A stretch of DNA of 34,475 nt from Clostridiales bacterium (GTDB lineage: Bacteria; Bacillota; Clostridia; Monoglobales; Monoglobaceae): contig JAEDLZ010000005.1 in the NCBI GenBank assembly GCA_016303265.1, positions 1 through 34,475 on the forward strand, read 5' to 3'. The notes under the pieces are model-generated. The model saw only the letters and a list, made by a program, of their open reading frames with translations. It ran no database searches and had not been told where the DNA came from. The position numbers and the translations under genes are program-made. Shown piece by piece: positions 7,145-14,972 of this stretch; position 1 is the first letter of the stretch, and the number at the start of each line of letters is the position of its first letter.

Positions 7145-7636
7145 TTAATCTTTCACATATTTCGTAAAGGTTATATACAGCCCCTTTTCGGTCTTTTGCA
7201 TATTTTCGCTTGCAATATGCCAGCCCTCAAGACGGTTGAAATCCGGGATAAATCTGTCTGCGCCGTAAACCTTGTCAATAATTGTTATATACGCAGTATC
7301 AATATATTTTATACATTGATTGTAAATACTTGCACCGCCGATAAAGAAAATATCCTCGGATTTAAAGTTCTCCTCCGCATATTTCACACCCTCCTCAAGG
7401 CTTGTAAAACAAGCCGCATCGGGATGAGTTACGCTTTTATCATCGCAAAGTATTATATTGGTACGGTTTTTCAGCGGTTTTTGACCGGGAAGGGACAAAA
7501 ATGTCACCGCGCCCATAATGACCGCCTTGCCCGTGGTCATCTCCCTGAAAAATTTCATATCTTCGGGGATGTTGTCAAGCAAGCCTCCGTTTTTGCCGAT
7601 ACCCCATTCACGGTCGGCAGCAACAATCATATTCAT
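7145..7636 (-). CDS. folA: Dihydrofolate reductase
   Basis: 163 residues; reduces dihydrofolate to tetrahydrofolate with NADPH and regenerates the cofactor oxidised by thymidylate synthase next door. The family start MNMIVAADREWGIGKNGGLL is clear. Asp26 in IPEDMKFF aligns with the catalytic acid (Asp27 in E. coli). FIGGASIY is the NADPH-binding glycine motif, and the C-terminal ITFTKYVKD is typical. Normal length. The start is ATG 7636 or ATG 7630. It lies 55 bp after thyA; the gap holds a small hairpin (CCTGCC 7666-7671 / GGCAGG 7677-7682) without a U-tract. Confidence 0.95.
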   Translation of the reverse strand: MNMIVAADREWGIGKNGGLLDNIPEDMKFFREMTTGKAVIMGAVTFLSLPGQKPLKNRTNIILCDDKSVTHPDAACFTSLEEGVKYAEENFKSEDIFFIGGASIYNQCIKYIDTAYITIIDKVYGADRFIPDFNRLEGWHIASENMQKTEKGLYITFTKYVKD

Positions 7637-7691
7637 ACGGTTTCATTCCTTTCGCATTGCGGTATCCTGCCGGACGGGCAGGCGGCATAGC

Positions 7692-8522
7692 TTATACCGC
7701 AATAGGTATATTCTTTATCTGCTCATTTTTTTGGTAGTTTTCAAGAACAAAATCATCGGGCGTAAAATCATAAAAATCCTTTACCTTAGGATTCACAATA
7801 AGCCTCGGAGCAGGATAGCACGGTCTTTCAATCAGTTCCTTAACAATAGGAATATGGCGGTCATATATATGCGCGTCCGCAATAACATGAACCAGCTCGC
7901 CCGCTTCAAAGCCGCTTACCTGTGCAAACATAATAAGCAGCGCCGCATACTGGCATACATTCCAGTTATTCGCCGCCAGAACATCCTGAGATCGCTGATT
8001 CAGGATTCCGTTGAGCCTGTTTCCCGTAACATTAAAGGTCATGCTGTATGCACAAGGGTAGAGGTTCATTTCGTGTAAATCCTGATGCACATAAATGTTT
8101 GTAATAATCCTGCGGCTGTAAGGATTGTGCTTAAGGTCATAGAGAACTCTGTCTACCTGGTCGAACTCGCCCTCCTTGTACTTGTGCCTGACCGACATCT
8201 GATAGCCGTACGCCTTGCCGATTGAGCCATCCTCGTCCGCCCACTCGTCCCATATATGGCTGCCCAGGTCATGGATATTATTTGACTTTTTCTGCCAAAT
8301 CCAAAGCACTTCGTCAATTGCACTTTTGAGATAGGTTGGTCTTAATGTCAGAATAGGAAATTCCTCGCTTAAATCATAGCGGTTGACAACTCCGAACCTC
8401 TTGATTGTGTGTGCCGGAGTTCCGTCCTCCCAACGGGGGCGAACCTCCATTCCTTCGCTTGAATAGCCGTTCTCTATTATGTCCCGGCACATATCCTTAA
8501 ATATTTCATCAGCCTTGCTCAA
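7692..8522 (-). CDS. thyA: Thymidylate synthase
   Basis: Makes dTMP from dUMP and methylene-tetrahydrofolate. The catalytic Cys is in NLYPCAYSM, followed by the dUMP-binding QRSQDV, the NWNVCQYA segment with its conserved Asn, and HIYDRH. The residue after the catalytic Cys is Ala, where many ThyA have His, and QRSQDVLAANNWN differs from the E. coli type, so this is a divergent ThyA clade. Start choice: GTG 8531 directly abuts AGAGGAG (8531-8537). TTG 8522 has an 8-nt spacing from the same site and is more plausible (three residues shorter). The upstream gene stops at 8538, so translation is probably coupled. It forms a folate/dTMP pair with folA. Confidence 0.93.
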   Translation of the reverse strand: MSKADEIFKDMCRDIIENGYSSEGMEVRPRWEDGTPAHTIKRFGVVNRYDLSEEFPILTLRPTYLKSAIDEVLWIWQKKSNNIHDLGSHIWDEWADEDGSIGKAYGYQMSVRHKYKEGEFDQVDRVLYDLKHNPYSRRIITNIYVHQDLHEMNLYPCAYSMTFNVTGNRLNGILNQRSQDVLAANNWNVCQYAALLIMFAQVSGFEAGELVHVIADAHIYDRHIPIVKELIERPCYPAPRLIVNPKVKDFYDFTPDDFVLENYQKNEQIKNIPIAV

Positions 8523-8537
8523 TGGGCTCACTCCTCT

Positions 8538-9233
8538 CTAATCGTCAAATCCGCCGTTATAGGCGTCATCTGCCGTAAACTCTCTTCCGTCGGCAGATTT
8601 ATAGCGCTCTCCCGTTGAGGGACGGTAGCAATATCCGCTTTCGTCAACGCCGAAGTCATTTACATCAACCTCTGCACCTAAAAACTCGCTCGCCCAGCTT
8701 GCAAGAATGTTCTGATAATTGCCGTCGGCATCTTTTACCCTTTCACCGTTATCATCGAGAACATATCCGTCCGTATCAAACGCGTCTTCGCCCGATTTTA
8801 TCAGTTGTGCGGCATTTTCGCCGTTTATAAAAGCGTCCCTTGCTTCATTCCAGGTAAATTCCTTGCCGGCGGCTGACTTGTAGCGCTCTCCCGTTGAGGG
8901 GCGGTAGCAGTATCCGCCCTCGTCAACTCCGAAGTCGTCTGCGTCCGCCTCAGCTCCCAAATATTCGTTCGCCCATTCCACAAGAATATTCTGATAGCCG
9001 CCCTCATCGTCCTTTATTTTCTCTCCGTTTTCGTCAACTAAGTATCCGTCGCCGTCATATTTATCGCCCAAAGCCTTTGTAACCGCCGACACAGGCTTTA
9101 CCGGCTCTTTTGCCGTCAGACGGTAAATTCCGTAGGCGCCGCCGAGAAGTGCGGCAATTACGGCAAAATACAGCACCGTAACAAGCCATGGCGGCATTTT
9201 CCCATGTTTTTTCCGATTGTTTGAATTTTTCAT
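8538..9233 (-). CDS. Membrane-anchored protein with a duplicated 70-residue acidic domain
   Basis: 231 residues. A basic N-terminus is followed by one transmembrane helix at about 16-38 (WLVTVLYFAVIAALLGGAYGIY), so the rest is predicted outside the cell. Residues 58-127 and 150-219 are two copies of one domain (49 of 70 identical). Each runs DGDGYLVDENGE...YQNILVEWANEYLGAE...DFGVDE-GYCYRPSTGERYKS-GKEFT. Each copy is rich in Asp, one part (DxDGYxxDxNGE) resembles a calcium-binding loop, and each has one Cys. I do not recognise a named family. ATG 9233 is preceded by AAGGAG. It sits between gyrA and thyA, 61 bp after gyrA and 7 bp before the thyA ribosome site region. Calcium binding is inference only. 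Confidence 0.85.
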   Translation of the reverse strand: MKNSNNRKKHGKMPPWLVTVLYFAVIAALLGGAYGIYRLTAKEPVKPVSAVTKALGDKYDGDGYLVDENGEKIKDDEGGYQNILVEWANEYLGAEADADDFGVDEGGYCYRPSTGERYKSAAGKEFTWNEARDAFINGENAAQLIKSGEDAFDTDGYVLDDNGERVKDADGNYQNILASWASEFLGAEVDVNDFGVDESGYCYRPSTGERYKSADGREFTADDAYNGGFDD

Positions 9234-9266
9234 AATCAGACCGCTCCTTCAAGTGATACACTGCAT

Positions 9267-9289
9267 ATGGGCGGAATAATTCCGCCCAT
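9267..9289. other. Perfect hairpin in the gyrA downstream gap
   Basis: ATGGGCGGAAT 9267-9277 and ATTCCGCCCAT 9279-9289 are exact complements around a single base. No U-tract follows on either strand, so it may be an mRNA processing or stabilising stem rather than a full terminator. It sits between gyrA and the duplicated-domain gene. Confidence 0.5.
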
Positions 9290-9294
9290 AAATG

Positions 9295-11820
9295 TTATTC
9301 TTCCGTTTCGGCGGCGGATGCTTCTTCTTCCGTTTCAGCACCGCCGTTATCCTCCGGCGGCATCTCCTCGTCCTTATCCTTGGAGATTTCAGAACCGGAA
9401 ACAATCTTAACCCCGTCGGCAAGACGCATAAGGCGGACGCCCTTGGTAACCCTGCCGAAGGTGCTTATCTCTTCACAGCCCATTCTTATAACAACGCCTT
9501 CAGAGGTTATAAGAATAATATCGTCATCCTCCGTCACAACGCTAAAGCCCGAAACATTGCCCGTCTGACTGCTTATTTTATAAGTGGTCGTTCCCTTTCC
9601 GCCTCTTGTCTGAATTTTATATTCGTCAAGCTCGGTGCGCTTGCCGAATCCGTTCTCGGAAACCACCAAAACCTTGCCTCCCTCACGGCCTGCGCTCATG
9701 CCTACAACAAAATCGCCGTCTTCAAGATTTATGCCCCGCACTCCTCTTGAAACTCTGCCCATGGGTCTTACATCGCTTTCATCGAATCTTATCATCTTAC
9801 CGTGGTGTGTTCCCATAAATATGCTTGAATTGCCATCGGTCATTTCAACCTTTATAAGCTCGTCGCCCTCGTCAAGGCGGATTGCTATTTTGCCTGCTTT
9901 CGGCGCATTTTCATATTCCATAAGGTCGGTTTTCTTGATAATGCCGTTTCTTGTCGCCATTATGAGATACCTGCCCTCTGCATATTCACGGACAGGGATT
10001 GTGGCAGAAATTTTTTCATCCTTTTCAAGGGGAATAAGATTTATAACCGGAGTGCCCTTTGCCTGACGCCCGCATTCGGGAATCTCATACGCCTTTATAC
10101 GGTACATCCTCCCCGCATTGGTGAAGAACAGAATGTGAGCATGAGTTGAGGATACAAACATCTTTTCAACAAAATCCTCTTCCTTTGTCTGCATTCCGAT
10201 AATTCCTCTGCCGCCCCGGCGCTGGCTTTTATAGGTATCCGCCGCCAGACGCTTGATATAGCCCTCATGGGTCATGGTTATAACATTATCCTCTTCCTCT
10301 ATAAGGTCCTCAAAAACAATATCGTCAATGGCAGGCTCTATAGAGGTTTTCCTCTCGTCGCCAAACTTATCGCGGATTTCGCAAAGCTCGGTTTTAAGAA
10401 TTTCAAGAACCCTGCTGTCGCTGGAAAGAATCTCCGTCAGCTCCTTTATAAGCGCCATAAGCTCCGCATATTCCTTATCGATTTTTTCCCGTTCCAAGCC
10501 CTGCAAGCGTGCCAGACGCATATCCAAAATTGCCTGTGCCTGAATTTCCGACAGGCTGAACCTTTCCATAAGCTTCGGAAGAGCGTCATTATAACTGCTT
10601 CTTATAATACTGATAATTTCGTCAATATTATCAAGAGCAATTCTTAACCCCTCAAGTATATGAGCCCTCGCCTCCGCCTTCGCCTTGTCAAATCTGCTTC
10701 TGCGGACAATAACCTCCTTCTGGAAGGTTATGTACTCATCAAGAATCTGGCGAAGGTTCAGAATCTTCGGCTCAATTTTGTTGACAAGGGCAAGCATAAT
10801 AACGCCGAAAGTCGCTTCCATATCAGTATATTTATACAACTGATTCAAAATTACGGCGGCGCTCGCCGTACTCTTTATCTCGACAACAATTCTCAAACCG
10901 TCGCGGTCCGACTCATCGCGAAGGTCGGATATGCCCTCAATCCTTTTTTCATGGACAAGGTCGGATATACGCTGCAAAAGCCTTGCCTTGTTTACCATAT
11001 AGGGAATTTCGGTTACGACTATGCGTTCCTGTCCGTTTTTCATGGTTTCGATTTCCGCACGGGCGCGGACTCTCAGCTTGGCTCTGCCTGTCCGATATGC
11101 CTCCCGTATTCCGTTTGTACCCATAATCATGCCGCCTGTGGGAAAGTCAGGTCCTTTTATATATTCCATAAGCTCATCTATGGTAAGCTCAGGATTGTCA
11201 ATTACCGCTATAATACCGTTTATAACTTCGGTTAAATTATGAGGCGGAATATTTGTTGCCATTCCCACGGCAATACCGTTTGAACCGTTAACCAAAAGAT
11301 TCGGGAAACGGGACGGAAGAACCTCCGGCTCCTTCAGCCTTTCATCAAAGTTCGGCGTAAAGTCAACCGTGTCCTTTTCAATATCGGAAAGCATCTGCAT
11401 GGCAATTTTCGACATTCTCGCCTCGGTATACCTGTAGGCTGCGGCAGGGTCGCCGTCAACCGAACCGAAGTTACCCTGTCCGTCAATGGTGGGGTAACGC
11501 ATAGAAAAAGTCTGCGCCATACGAACCATTGCGTCATAAACAGACGCATCCCCGTGAGGATGATACCGTCCCAGCACATTACCTACGGTAGTGGCACTCT
11601 TTCTGTATTCCTTTGTGGGATAAAGCCCGTCCTCATACATCGCATAAAGTATACGGCGGTGAACAGGCTTAAGTCCGTCCCGGACATCGGGAAGAGCACG
11701 GCCGGCTATAACCGACATCGAATAATCAATATATGCATGACGCATTTCCTTCTCCAAATCAACCGGAATAATGTTGAGCTTGGATTCGTCAAACATATTT
11801 TCATTCTTGTTCTCGTCCAT
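9295..11820 (-). CDS. gyrA: DNA gyrase subunit A
   Basis: 841 residues; the breakage-reunion subunit of gyrase, which introduces negative supercoils. The active-site Tyr is in AAYRYTEARMS (Tyr131). The intact GyrA box QRRGGRG identifies gyrase rather than ParC. The C-terminal beta-pinwheel blades and an acidic tail (EMPPEDNGGAETEEEAS...) are present. In the quinolone-resistance region the sequence is HPHGDASVYDAM: Ala92 occupies the position of E. coli Ser83, while Asp96 (E. coli Asp87) is kept. The codon is GCG. ATG 11820 follows AAGGAG. gyrB is not in the window. It lies downstream of rex with a large hairpin in between. Confidence 0.96.
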   Translation of the reverse strand: MDENKNENMFDESKLNIIPVDLEKEMRHAYIDYSMSVIAGRALPDVRDGLKPVHRRILYAMYEDGLYPTKEYRKSATTVGNVLGRYHPHGDASVYDAMVRMAQTFSMRYPTIDGQGNFGSVDGDPAAAYRYTEARMSKIAMQMLSDIEKDTVDFTPNFDERLKEPEVLPSRFPNLLVNGSNGIAVGMATNIPPHNLTEVINGIIAVIDNPELTIDELMEYIKGPDFPTGGMIMGTNGIREAYRTGRAKLRVRARAEIETMKNGQERIVVTEIPYMVNKARLLQRISDLVHEKRIEGISDLRDESDRDGLRIVVEIKSTASAAVILNQLYKYTDMEATFGVIMLALVNKIEPKILNLRQILDEYITFQKEVIVRRSRFDKAKAEARAHILEGLRIALDNIDEIISIIRSSYNDALPKLMERFSLSEIQAQAILDMRLARLQGLEREKIDKEYAELMALIKELTEILSSDSRVLEILKTELCEIRDKFGDERKTSIEPAIDDIVFEDLIEEEDNVITMTHEGYIKRLAADTYKSQRRGGRGIIGMQTKEEDFVEKMFVSSTHAHILFFTNAGRMYRIKAYEIPECGRQAKGTPVINLIPLEKDEKISATIPVREYAEGRYLIMATRNGIIKKTDLMEYENAPKAGKIAIRLDEGDELIKVEMTDGNSSIFMGTHHGKMIRFDESDVRPMGRVSRGVRGINLEDGDFVVGMSAGREGGKVLVVSENGFGKRTELDEYKIQTRGGKGTTTYKISSQTGNVSGFSVVTEDDDIILITSEGVVIRMGCEEISTFGRVTKGVRLMRLADGVKIVSGSEISKDKDEEMPPEDNGGAETEEEASAAETEE

Positions 11821-11886
11821 AAATTTTCTCCTTTTTTACATATAAACATCCCCGAAAAATGCCGGGAATAAATTCTTACAAAATAT

Positions 11887-11942
11887 AAAAGAGGATTCCC
11901 CTCCCTTGCATATTTCGACGCAAGGGGTAAAAATCCTCTTTT
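11887..11942 (-). terminator. Large two-part hairpin between rex and gyrA
   Basis: AAAAGAGGATT 11887-11897 pairs with AATCCTCTTTT 11932-11942, enclosing CCCTTGC 11903-11909 / GCAAGGG 11920-11926. The minus transcript continues CTCTTTTATATTTTG, a weak U-tract, so this probably ends or attenuates rex transcription before gyrA. It is symmetrical enough to act on both strands. Confidence 0.65.
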
Positions 11943-11982
11943 TAAGGCTATTTTCGTAATTTATAAAAAGGATTGCCCTTTT

Positions 11983-12630
11983 TTACGAATCACGCTTTTT
12001 CCTTTCTCTCAGCTCCTCTATTTTATAGGACAATCTCATCATGCTGTCCCCGAGGTGGATATTTTCAACAGCGACGCCCTCTTTAACGCTAAGCTCGGCA
12101 TAGGAAAAATTCAAAAAAGCCCTTATTCCCATTTCCTCCAGAGCGTTCGCAACCTCATTTACGCCGGCTTTCGGTACGGCAATAATAGCCATTTCGGGCT
12201 TGTTAGCCTTAACAAATTCAGCCATTTCCGCCGAATCCGCAACAGTATAATCCCCCACGGTCGTGCCGATTTTTTCCGGATCCGAATCGAAAATACCGAT
12301 AAGCCTGAATCCCCTTTTCTCAAAGGTGGTGTTAAGAACAATCGCACGGCCCATGTTGCCCACGCCAACCAAAATTGCGGTCTTTTTTTTGTTAATCCCC
12401 AGAATCTTCCCGATTTCATCATGAAGATTCTTGACATTATAACCATAGCCCTGCTGACCGAATCCGCCGAAGCAATTAAGGTCCTGCCTTATCTGCGATG
12501 CGGTTATACTCATTTTTTCACTGAGTGCCTTTGAAGAAATACGATTGCAGCCCTCCTTCATAAGCTCCCCCAAATATCGGTAATATCTTGGCAGACGGTT
12601 AATAACCGACGCCGAAACCTGTCTTTTCAT
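11983..12630 (-). CDS. rex: Redox-sensing transcriptional repressor Rex
   Basis: 215 residues. An N-terminal winged helix (VINRLPRYYRYLGELMKEGCNRISSKALSEKM, ITASQIRQDLNCFGGFGQQGYGYNV) is followed by a Rossmann fold with the NADH-binding GVGNMGRAI at about 89-97, and a C-terminal swapped helix. Rex binds DNA when NAD+ dominates and leaves it when NADH rises. In Clostridia it controls fermentation and NADH reoxidation genes. GGAG precedes ATG 12630 and a consensus promoter lies at 12666-12694. Confidence 0.95.
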   Translation of the reverse strand: MKRQVSASVINRLPRYYRYLGELMKEGCNRISSKALSEKMSITASQIRQDLNCFGGFGQQGYGYNVKNLHDEIGKILGINKKKTAILVGVGNMGRAIVLNTTFEKRGFRLIGIFDSDPEKIGTTVGDYTVADSAEMAEFVKANKPEMAIIAVPKAGVNEVANALEEMGIRAFLNFSYAELSVKEGVAVENIHLGDSMMRLSYKIEELRERKKRDS

Positions 12631-12665
12631 ATCAATCTCCTTGAAAACTTCTGTTCATATAGAAT

Positions 12666-12700
12666 ATAATATAAAACTTTTTCCGATTTGTCAAGACAAA
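12666..12700 (-). promoter_or_regulatory. rex promoter with an overlapping palindrome
   Basis: Minus strand TTGACA (12689-12694), 17 bp, TATTAT (12666-12671). A palindrome TTTGTC-AA-GACAAA at 12687-12700 covers the -35 element and could be an operator. It only loosely resembles the Rex site TTGTTAAnnnnTTAACAA, so autoregulation is a guess. A further 14-bp perfect palindrome, TTACAAATTTGTAA, lies at 12732-12745. Confidence 0.6.
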
Positions 12701-12754
12701 CAACCTTTATTACAATAGAATAACACACAAATTACAAATTTGTAACAATTCCCA

Positions 12755-12818
12755 TTTTCCACATAGTTATCCACAGGTTTGCCGCTTATTGCACCGCCGT
12801 AACGCTGTGTTTTCCACA
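12755..12818 (+). promoter_or_regulatory. Cluster of three DnaA-box-like 9-mers
   Basis: TTTTCCACA (12755-12763), the exact consensus TTATCCACA (12767-12775) and TTTTCCACA (12810-12818), all in the same orientation, lie between rex and ruvX. The first two are 3 bp apart, and an AT-rich stretch follows at about 12820-12890. No dnaA, dnaN or recF is nearby. It may be a DnaA-regulated promoter region, a DnaA-titration site, or less likely an origin. Confidence 0.5.
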
Positions 12819-12844
12819 TAAGTATTTTGTTTTTTGTCAACATC

Positions 12845-12873
12845 TTGCATAATAATCTTTTTTATGATAAAAT
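12845..12873 (+). promoter_or_regulatory. Candidate promoter for ruvX
   Basis: TTGCAT (12845-12850) and TAAAAT (12868-12873) with 17-bp spacing; transcription would start near 12880. The leader contains a small TTTCGG/CCGAAA hairpin and a six-codon ORF (12943-12963) that I do not call as a gene. Confidence 0.45.
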
Positions 12874-12994
12874 TCAATAAAAGGCAGTTTTCGGTATTAT
12901 ATTTCGGAAGCAGCCGAAAAACATACTATACGGGGCGTTAACATGAAAAGGTTTTCATTCTGACACCTCCGGCGGAACGGAGATTTTTATTATT

Positions 12995-13408
12995 ATGATT
13001 CTCGGAATTGATTTCGGCGACAGCAGAACAGGCTTTGCGGGCAGCGATCCGACGGGGCTTATTGCGTCCACCATTGAAACCTATAAAGAAAAGAGTATGA
13101 AAAGGGTGGCTGAACACGCCGCAGAGCTTGCCAAAGAGCTCGGTGCGGAAAAAATTATTCTCGGCTATCCCAAAAATATGAACGGTACAATAGGCGACAG
13201 AGGCAAAAAGTCCAAAAAGCTTGCAGCTATGCTTAAAGAACTTACCGGCATTCCCGTAATTTTATGGGATGAGCGGCTCACCACCGTTTCCGCACATAAT
13301 CTTATGAACCAAACCAATATCCGCGGCAAAGAAAGGAAGGACAGCGTGGACAGGATTGCGGCGGCGTTTATTCTGCAATCCTATCTTGACAGCGAACAAA
13401 GTGAGTAA
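12995..13408 (+). CDS. ruvX: YqgF/RuvX family RNase H-fold nuclease
   Basis: 137 residues, the usual length. The RNase H-like fold shows MILGIDFGDSRTGFA with the first catalytic Asp, LGYPKNMNGTIGDRG, the WDERLTTVSA motif, and DSVDRIAAAFILQSYL with the last acidic residue. The family is known for pre-16S rRNA maturation and was first proposed as a Holliday junction resolvase. CGGAG lies 11 nt upstream of the ATG. It overlaps the radical SAM gene downstream. The usual clostridial partners (alaS, DUF965/yrzL) are absent. Confidence 0.93.
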   Translation: MILGIDFGDSRTGFAGSDPTGLIASTIETYKEKSMKRVAEHAAELAKELGAEKIILGYPKNMNGTIGDRGKKSKKLAAMLKELTGIPVILWDERLTTVSAHNLMNQTNIRGKERKDSVDRIAAAFILQSYLDSEQSE

Positions 13409-14411
13409 AGAATCCGTAAATATTTTACCGACTTTCCGCCGGGATAGCCGCAGTAAAAGCTTTGCGGAGCGCAGCTTTTGCGCAAAGAGCAACCCTTTTC
13501 CATATTCCTCGGACAACAAACGCTACCATACTCTGAATTATTATCTAAAAAACAAATACGGCTGCCGTGTTGCAAAAGCGTCGCTTGATGCGGGCTTTTC
13601 CTGCCCGAACATAGACGGAACCTGCGGCAAAGGCGGCTGTACCTACTGCACAAGCGGTGCCTCCGAATTTACAAGTCCCGGCAGCATAACCGCTCAGCTT
13701 GCTCGGGAAAGAGGGCGCATTTTCAAAAAATACGGCGAAGTGCCGCTTATTGCATATTTTCAGGCGCACACCAACACCTATGCTCCCCTTGATGTATTAA
13801 AGGGAAAATACGAGGAGGCTCTGAATTTTCCCGGAGTCTGCGCCATCAGCATCGCAACCAGGGCGGACTGCCTTGAGGAGGATAAACTTAGGTATCTCGG
13901 AGAGCTTTCCCACCGCACGGATTTAACCGTTGAGCTGGGACTTCAGACCGTTTCCGACAGGATTGCGGAAAGGTTCAATCGGGGATATGATTTTGATGTT
14001 TTTAAAGCCTCATACGAAAGGCTGAAAAACGCAGGTATCCGCACTTGCGTTCATCTTATAAACGGACTGTACGGCGAAACCTTTGAAGATATGCTGCACA
14101 GCGCCGAAACCGTCGGAAAAATGCAGCCTGACGGAATAAAAATTCATCTTCTTCATATAATGAAAAATACGGTCATGGAACAGGAGTATCTCCGGGGGGA
14201 AATTTCGCCCATGACCTATGAGAGCTATATTAAAACCGTATGTAACCAGCTTCGCTATATTCCGCAAAAGTGCGTCATTGAGCGGATAACCGGGGACGGC
14301 AGCCGGGAAAATCTTCTTGCTCCCCGGTGGAGCATTGACAAAATCCGCGTCCTTGGCGGAATTGATAAATATATGGCAGACAATAATATATTTCAAGGCG
14401 AATTGCTCTGA
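13398..14411 (+). CDS. TIGR01212/YhcC family radical SAM protein
   Basis: The conserved core begins NPFPYSSDNKRYHTLNYYLKNKYG. The radical SAM cluster motif is CPNIDGTCGKGGCTYC, in the long-spaced form of this family. It is followed by YFQAHTNTYAPLDVLK, ATRADCLEEDKL, ELGLQTVSDRIAERFNRGYDF and a C-terminal RITGDGSRENLLAPRW. It is an iron-sulfur SAM enzyme whose substrate is not established. The start is uncertain: GTG 13398 overlaps ruvX by 11 bases, TTG 13356 would overlap by 53, and neither has a good ribosome site. About 30 extra residues precede the usual family start, so part of the N-terminus may be untranslated. Confidence 0.85.
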   Translation, partial: KVSKESVNILPTFRRDSRSKSFAERSFCAKSNPFPYSSDNKRYHTLNYYLKNKYGCRVAKASLDAGFSCPNIDGTCGKGGCTYCTSGASEFTSPGSITAQLARERGRIFKKYGEVPLIAYFQAHTNTYAPLDVLKGKYEEALNFPGVCAISIATRADCLEEDKLRYLGELSHRTDLTVELGLQTVSDRIAERFNRGYDFDVFKASYERLKNAGIRTCVHLINGLYGETFEDMLHSAETVGKMQPDGIKIHLLHIMKNTVMEQEYLRGEISPMTYESYIKTVCNQLRYIPQKCVIERITGDGSRENLLAPRWSIDKIRVLGGIDKYMADNNIFQGELL

Positions 14412-14504
14412 GCGCATAAGCACATCCTTTGAGTTATATTTGGCAGTGCATAAACCGGAGCGTATCGGCTTTTCTTCGCCGCTGCTTCCCGTCCGCCGCA
14501 CTCT

Positions 14505-14572
14505 GTTTGGCGTTGCGCTTTGCTTGGCGGTATGCCCGGCTTGGCGGTGTCCCTTGCTTGGCGGTATACCCG
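14505..14572. repeat. 17-bp tandem repeats in an intergenic region
   Basis: Three exact-length units, 14522-14538, 14539-14555 and 14556-14572, begin GCTTGGCGGT; a weaker fourth unit lies at 14505-14521. The surrounding 14412-14731 stretch holds no gene that I can support. Read on the minus strand the unit is an ACCGCCAAGC-type motif. Confidence 0.75.
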
Positions 14573-14731
14573 ACAAAAATAACAAAGCATAACAGCGCCA
14601 TTATGACCCGTCGGACTGTTCTAATATATTTTTTGAATAATAAAAGAAAATTTTTGACAGAAAATTTTTGAGAATTTTGCAGCATATTATCGACAAACCT
14701 ACACCGTTTTAATATATTTTTCAAAAAACCC

Positions 14732-14760
14732 TTGCAAAATTTTCAAATGTGTGATAAAAT
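14732..14760 (+). promoter_or_regulatory. Promoter of tRNA-Leu
   Basis: TTGCAA (14732-14737), 17 bp, TAAAAT (14755-14760), 18 bp before the tRNA. Confidence 0.7.
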
Positions 14761-14777
14761 ATACACTGTATTGATTT

Positions 14778-14864
14778 GCCGGTGTGGTGGAATTGGCAGA
14801 CGCGCGGGACTCAAAATCCCGTGGTAGCGATACCGTGTGGGTTCGACCCCCACCACCGGCACCA
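14778..14864 (+). tRNA. tRNA-Leu (anticodon CAA)
   Basis: An 87-nt class II tRNA: acceptor GCCGGTG/CACCGGC, anticodon stem CGGGA/TCCCG with loop CTCAAAA, a long variable arm (TGGTAGCGATACCG), T-arm GTGGG TTCGACC CCCAC and encoded CCA. It reads TTG leucine codons. Confidence 0.95.
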
Positions 14865-14865
14865 A

Positions 14866-14913
14866 AAAAAGAGAGTGCAGCGAAATAAAATCATTTCGCT
14901 GCACTCTCTTTTT
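14866..14913 (+). terminator. Strong terminator after tRNA-Leu (bidirectional)
   Basis: GAGAGTGCAGCGAAAT 14871-14886 pairs exactly with ATTTCGCTGCACTCTC 14893-14908, flanked by A5 and T5 that extend the stem. It can also end the convergent MBL-fold operon coming from the right. Confidence 0.92.
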
Positions 14914-14972
14914 GGCTTTAGAAAAATGCTGCAGTCCTTTTTTTAAACCCTCTGTGTTTGCAAAGTACTCTC

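Noticed and set aside
10267..11242. Plus-strand frames opposite gyrA
   Set aside because: They lie fully inside a strongly conserved gene and have no start signals.
12755..12818. Chromosomal origin (oriC)
   Set aside because: No dnaA or dnaN next to it and only three boxes; kept only as a DnaA-box cluster.
12943..12963. Six-codon leader peptide (MKRFSF) before ruvX
   Set aside because: Too short to judge, with no run of regulatory codons and no attenuator behind it.
14393..14724. Frames of 65-191 codons over the 17-bp repeats, both strands
   Set aside because: They translate the tandem repeat and tail of the radical SAM gene, without ribosome sites.
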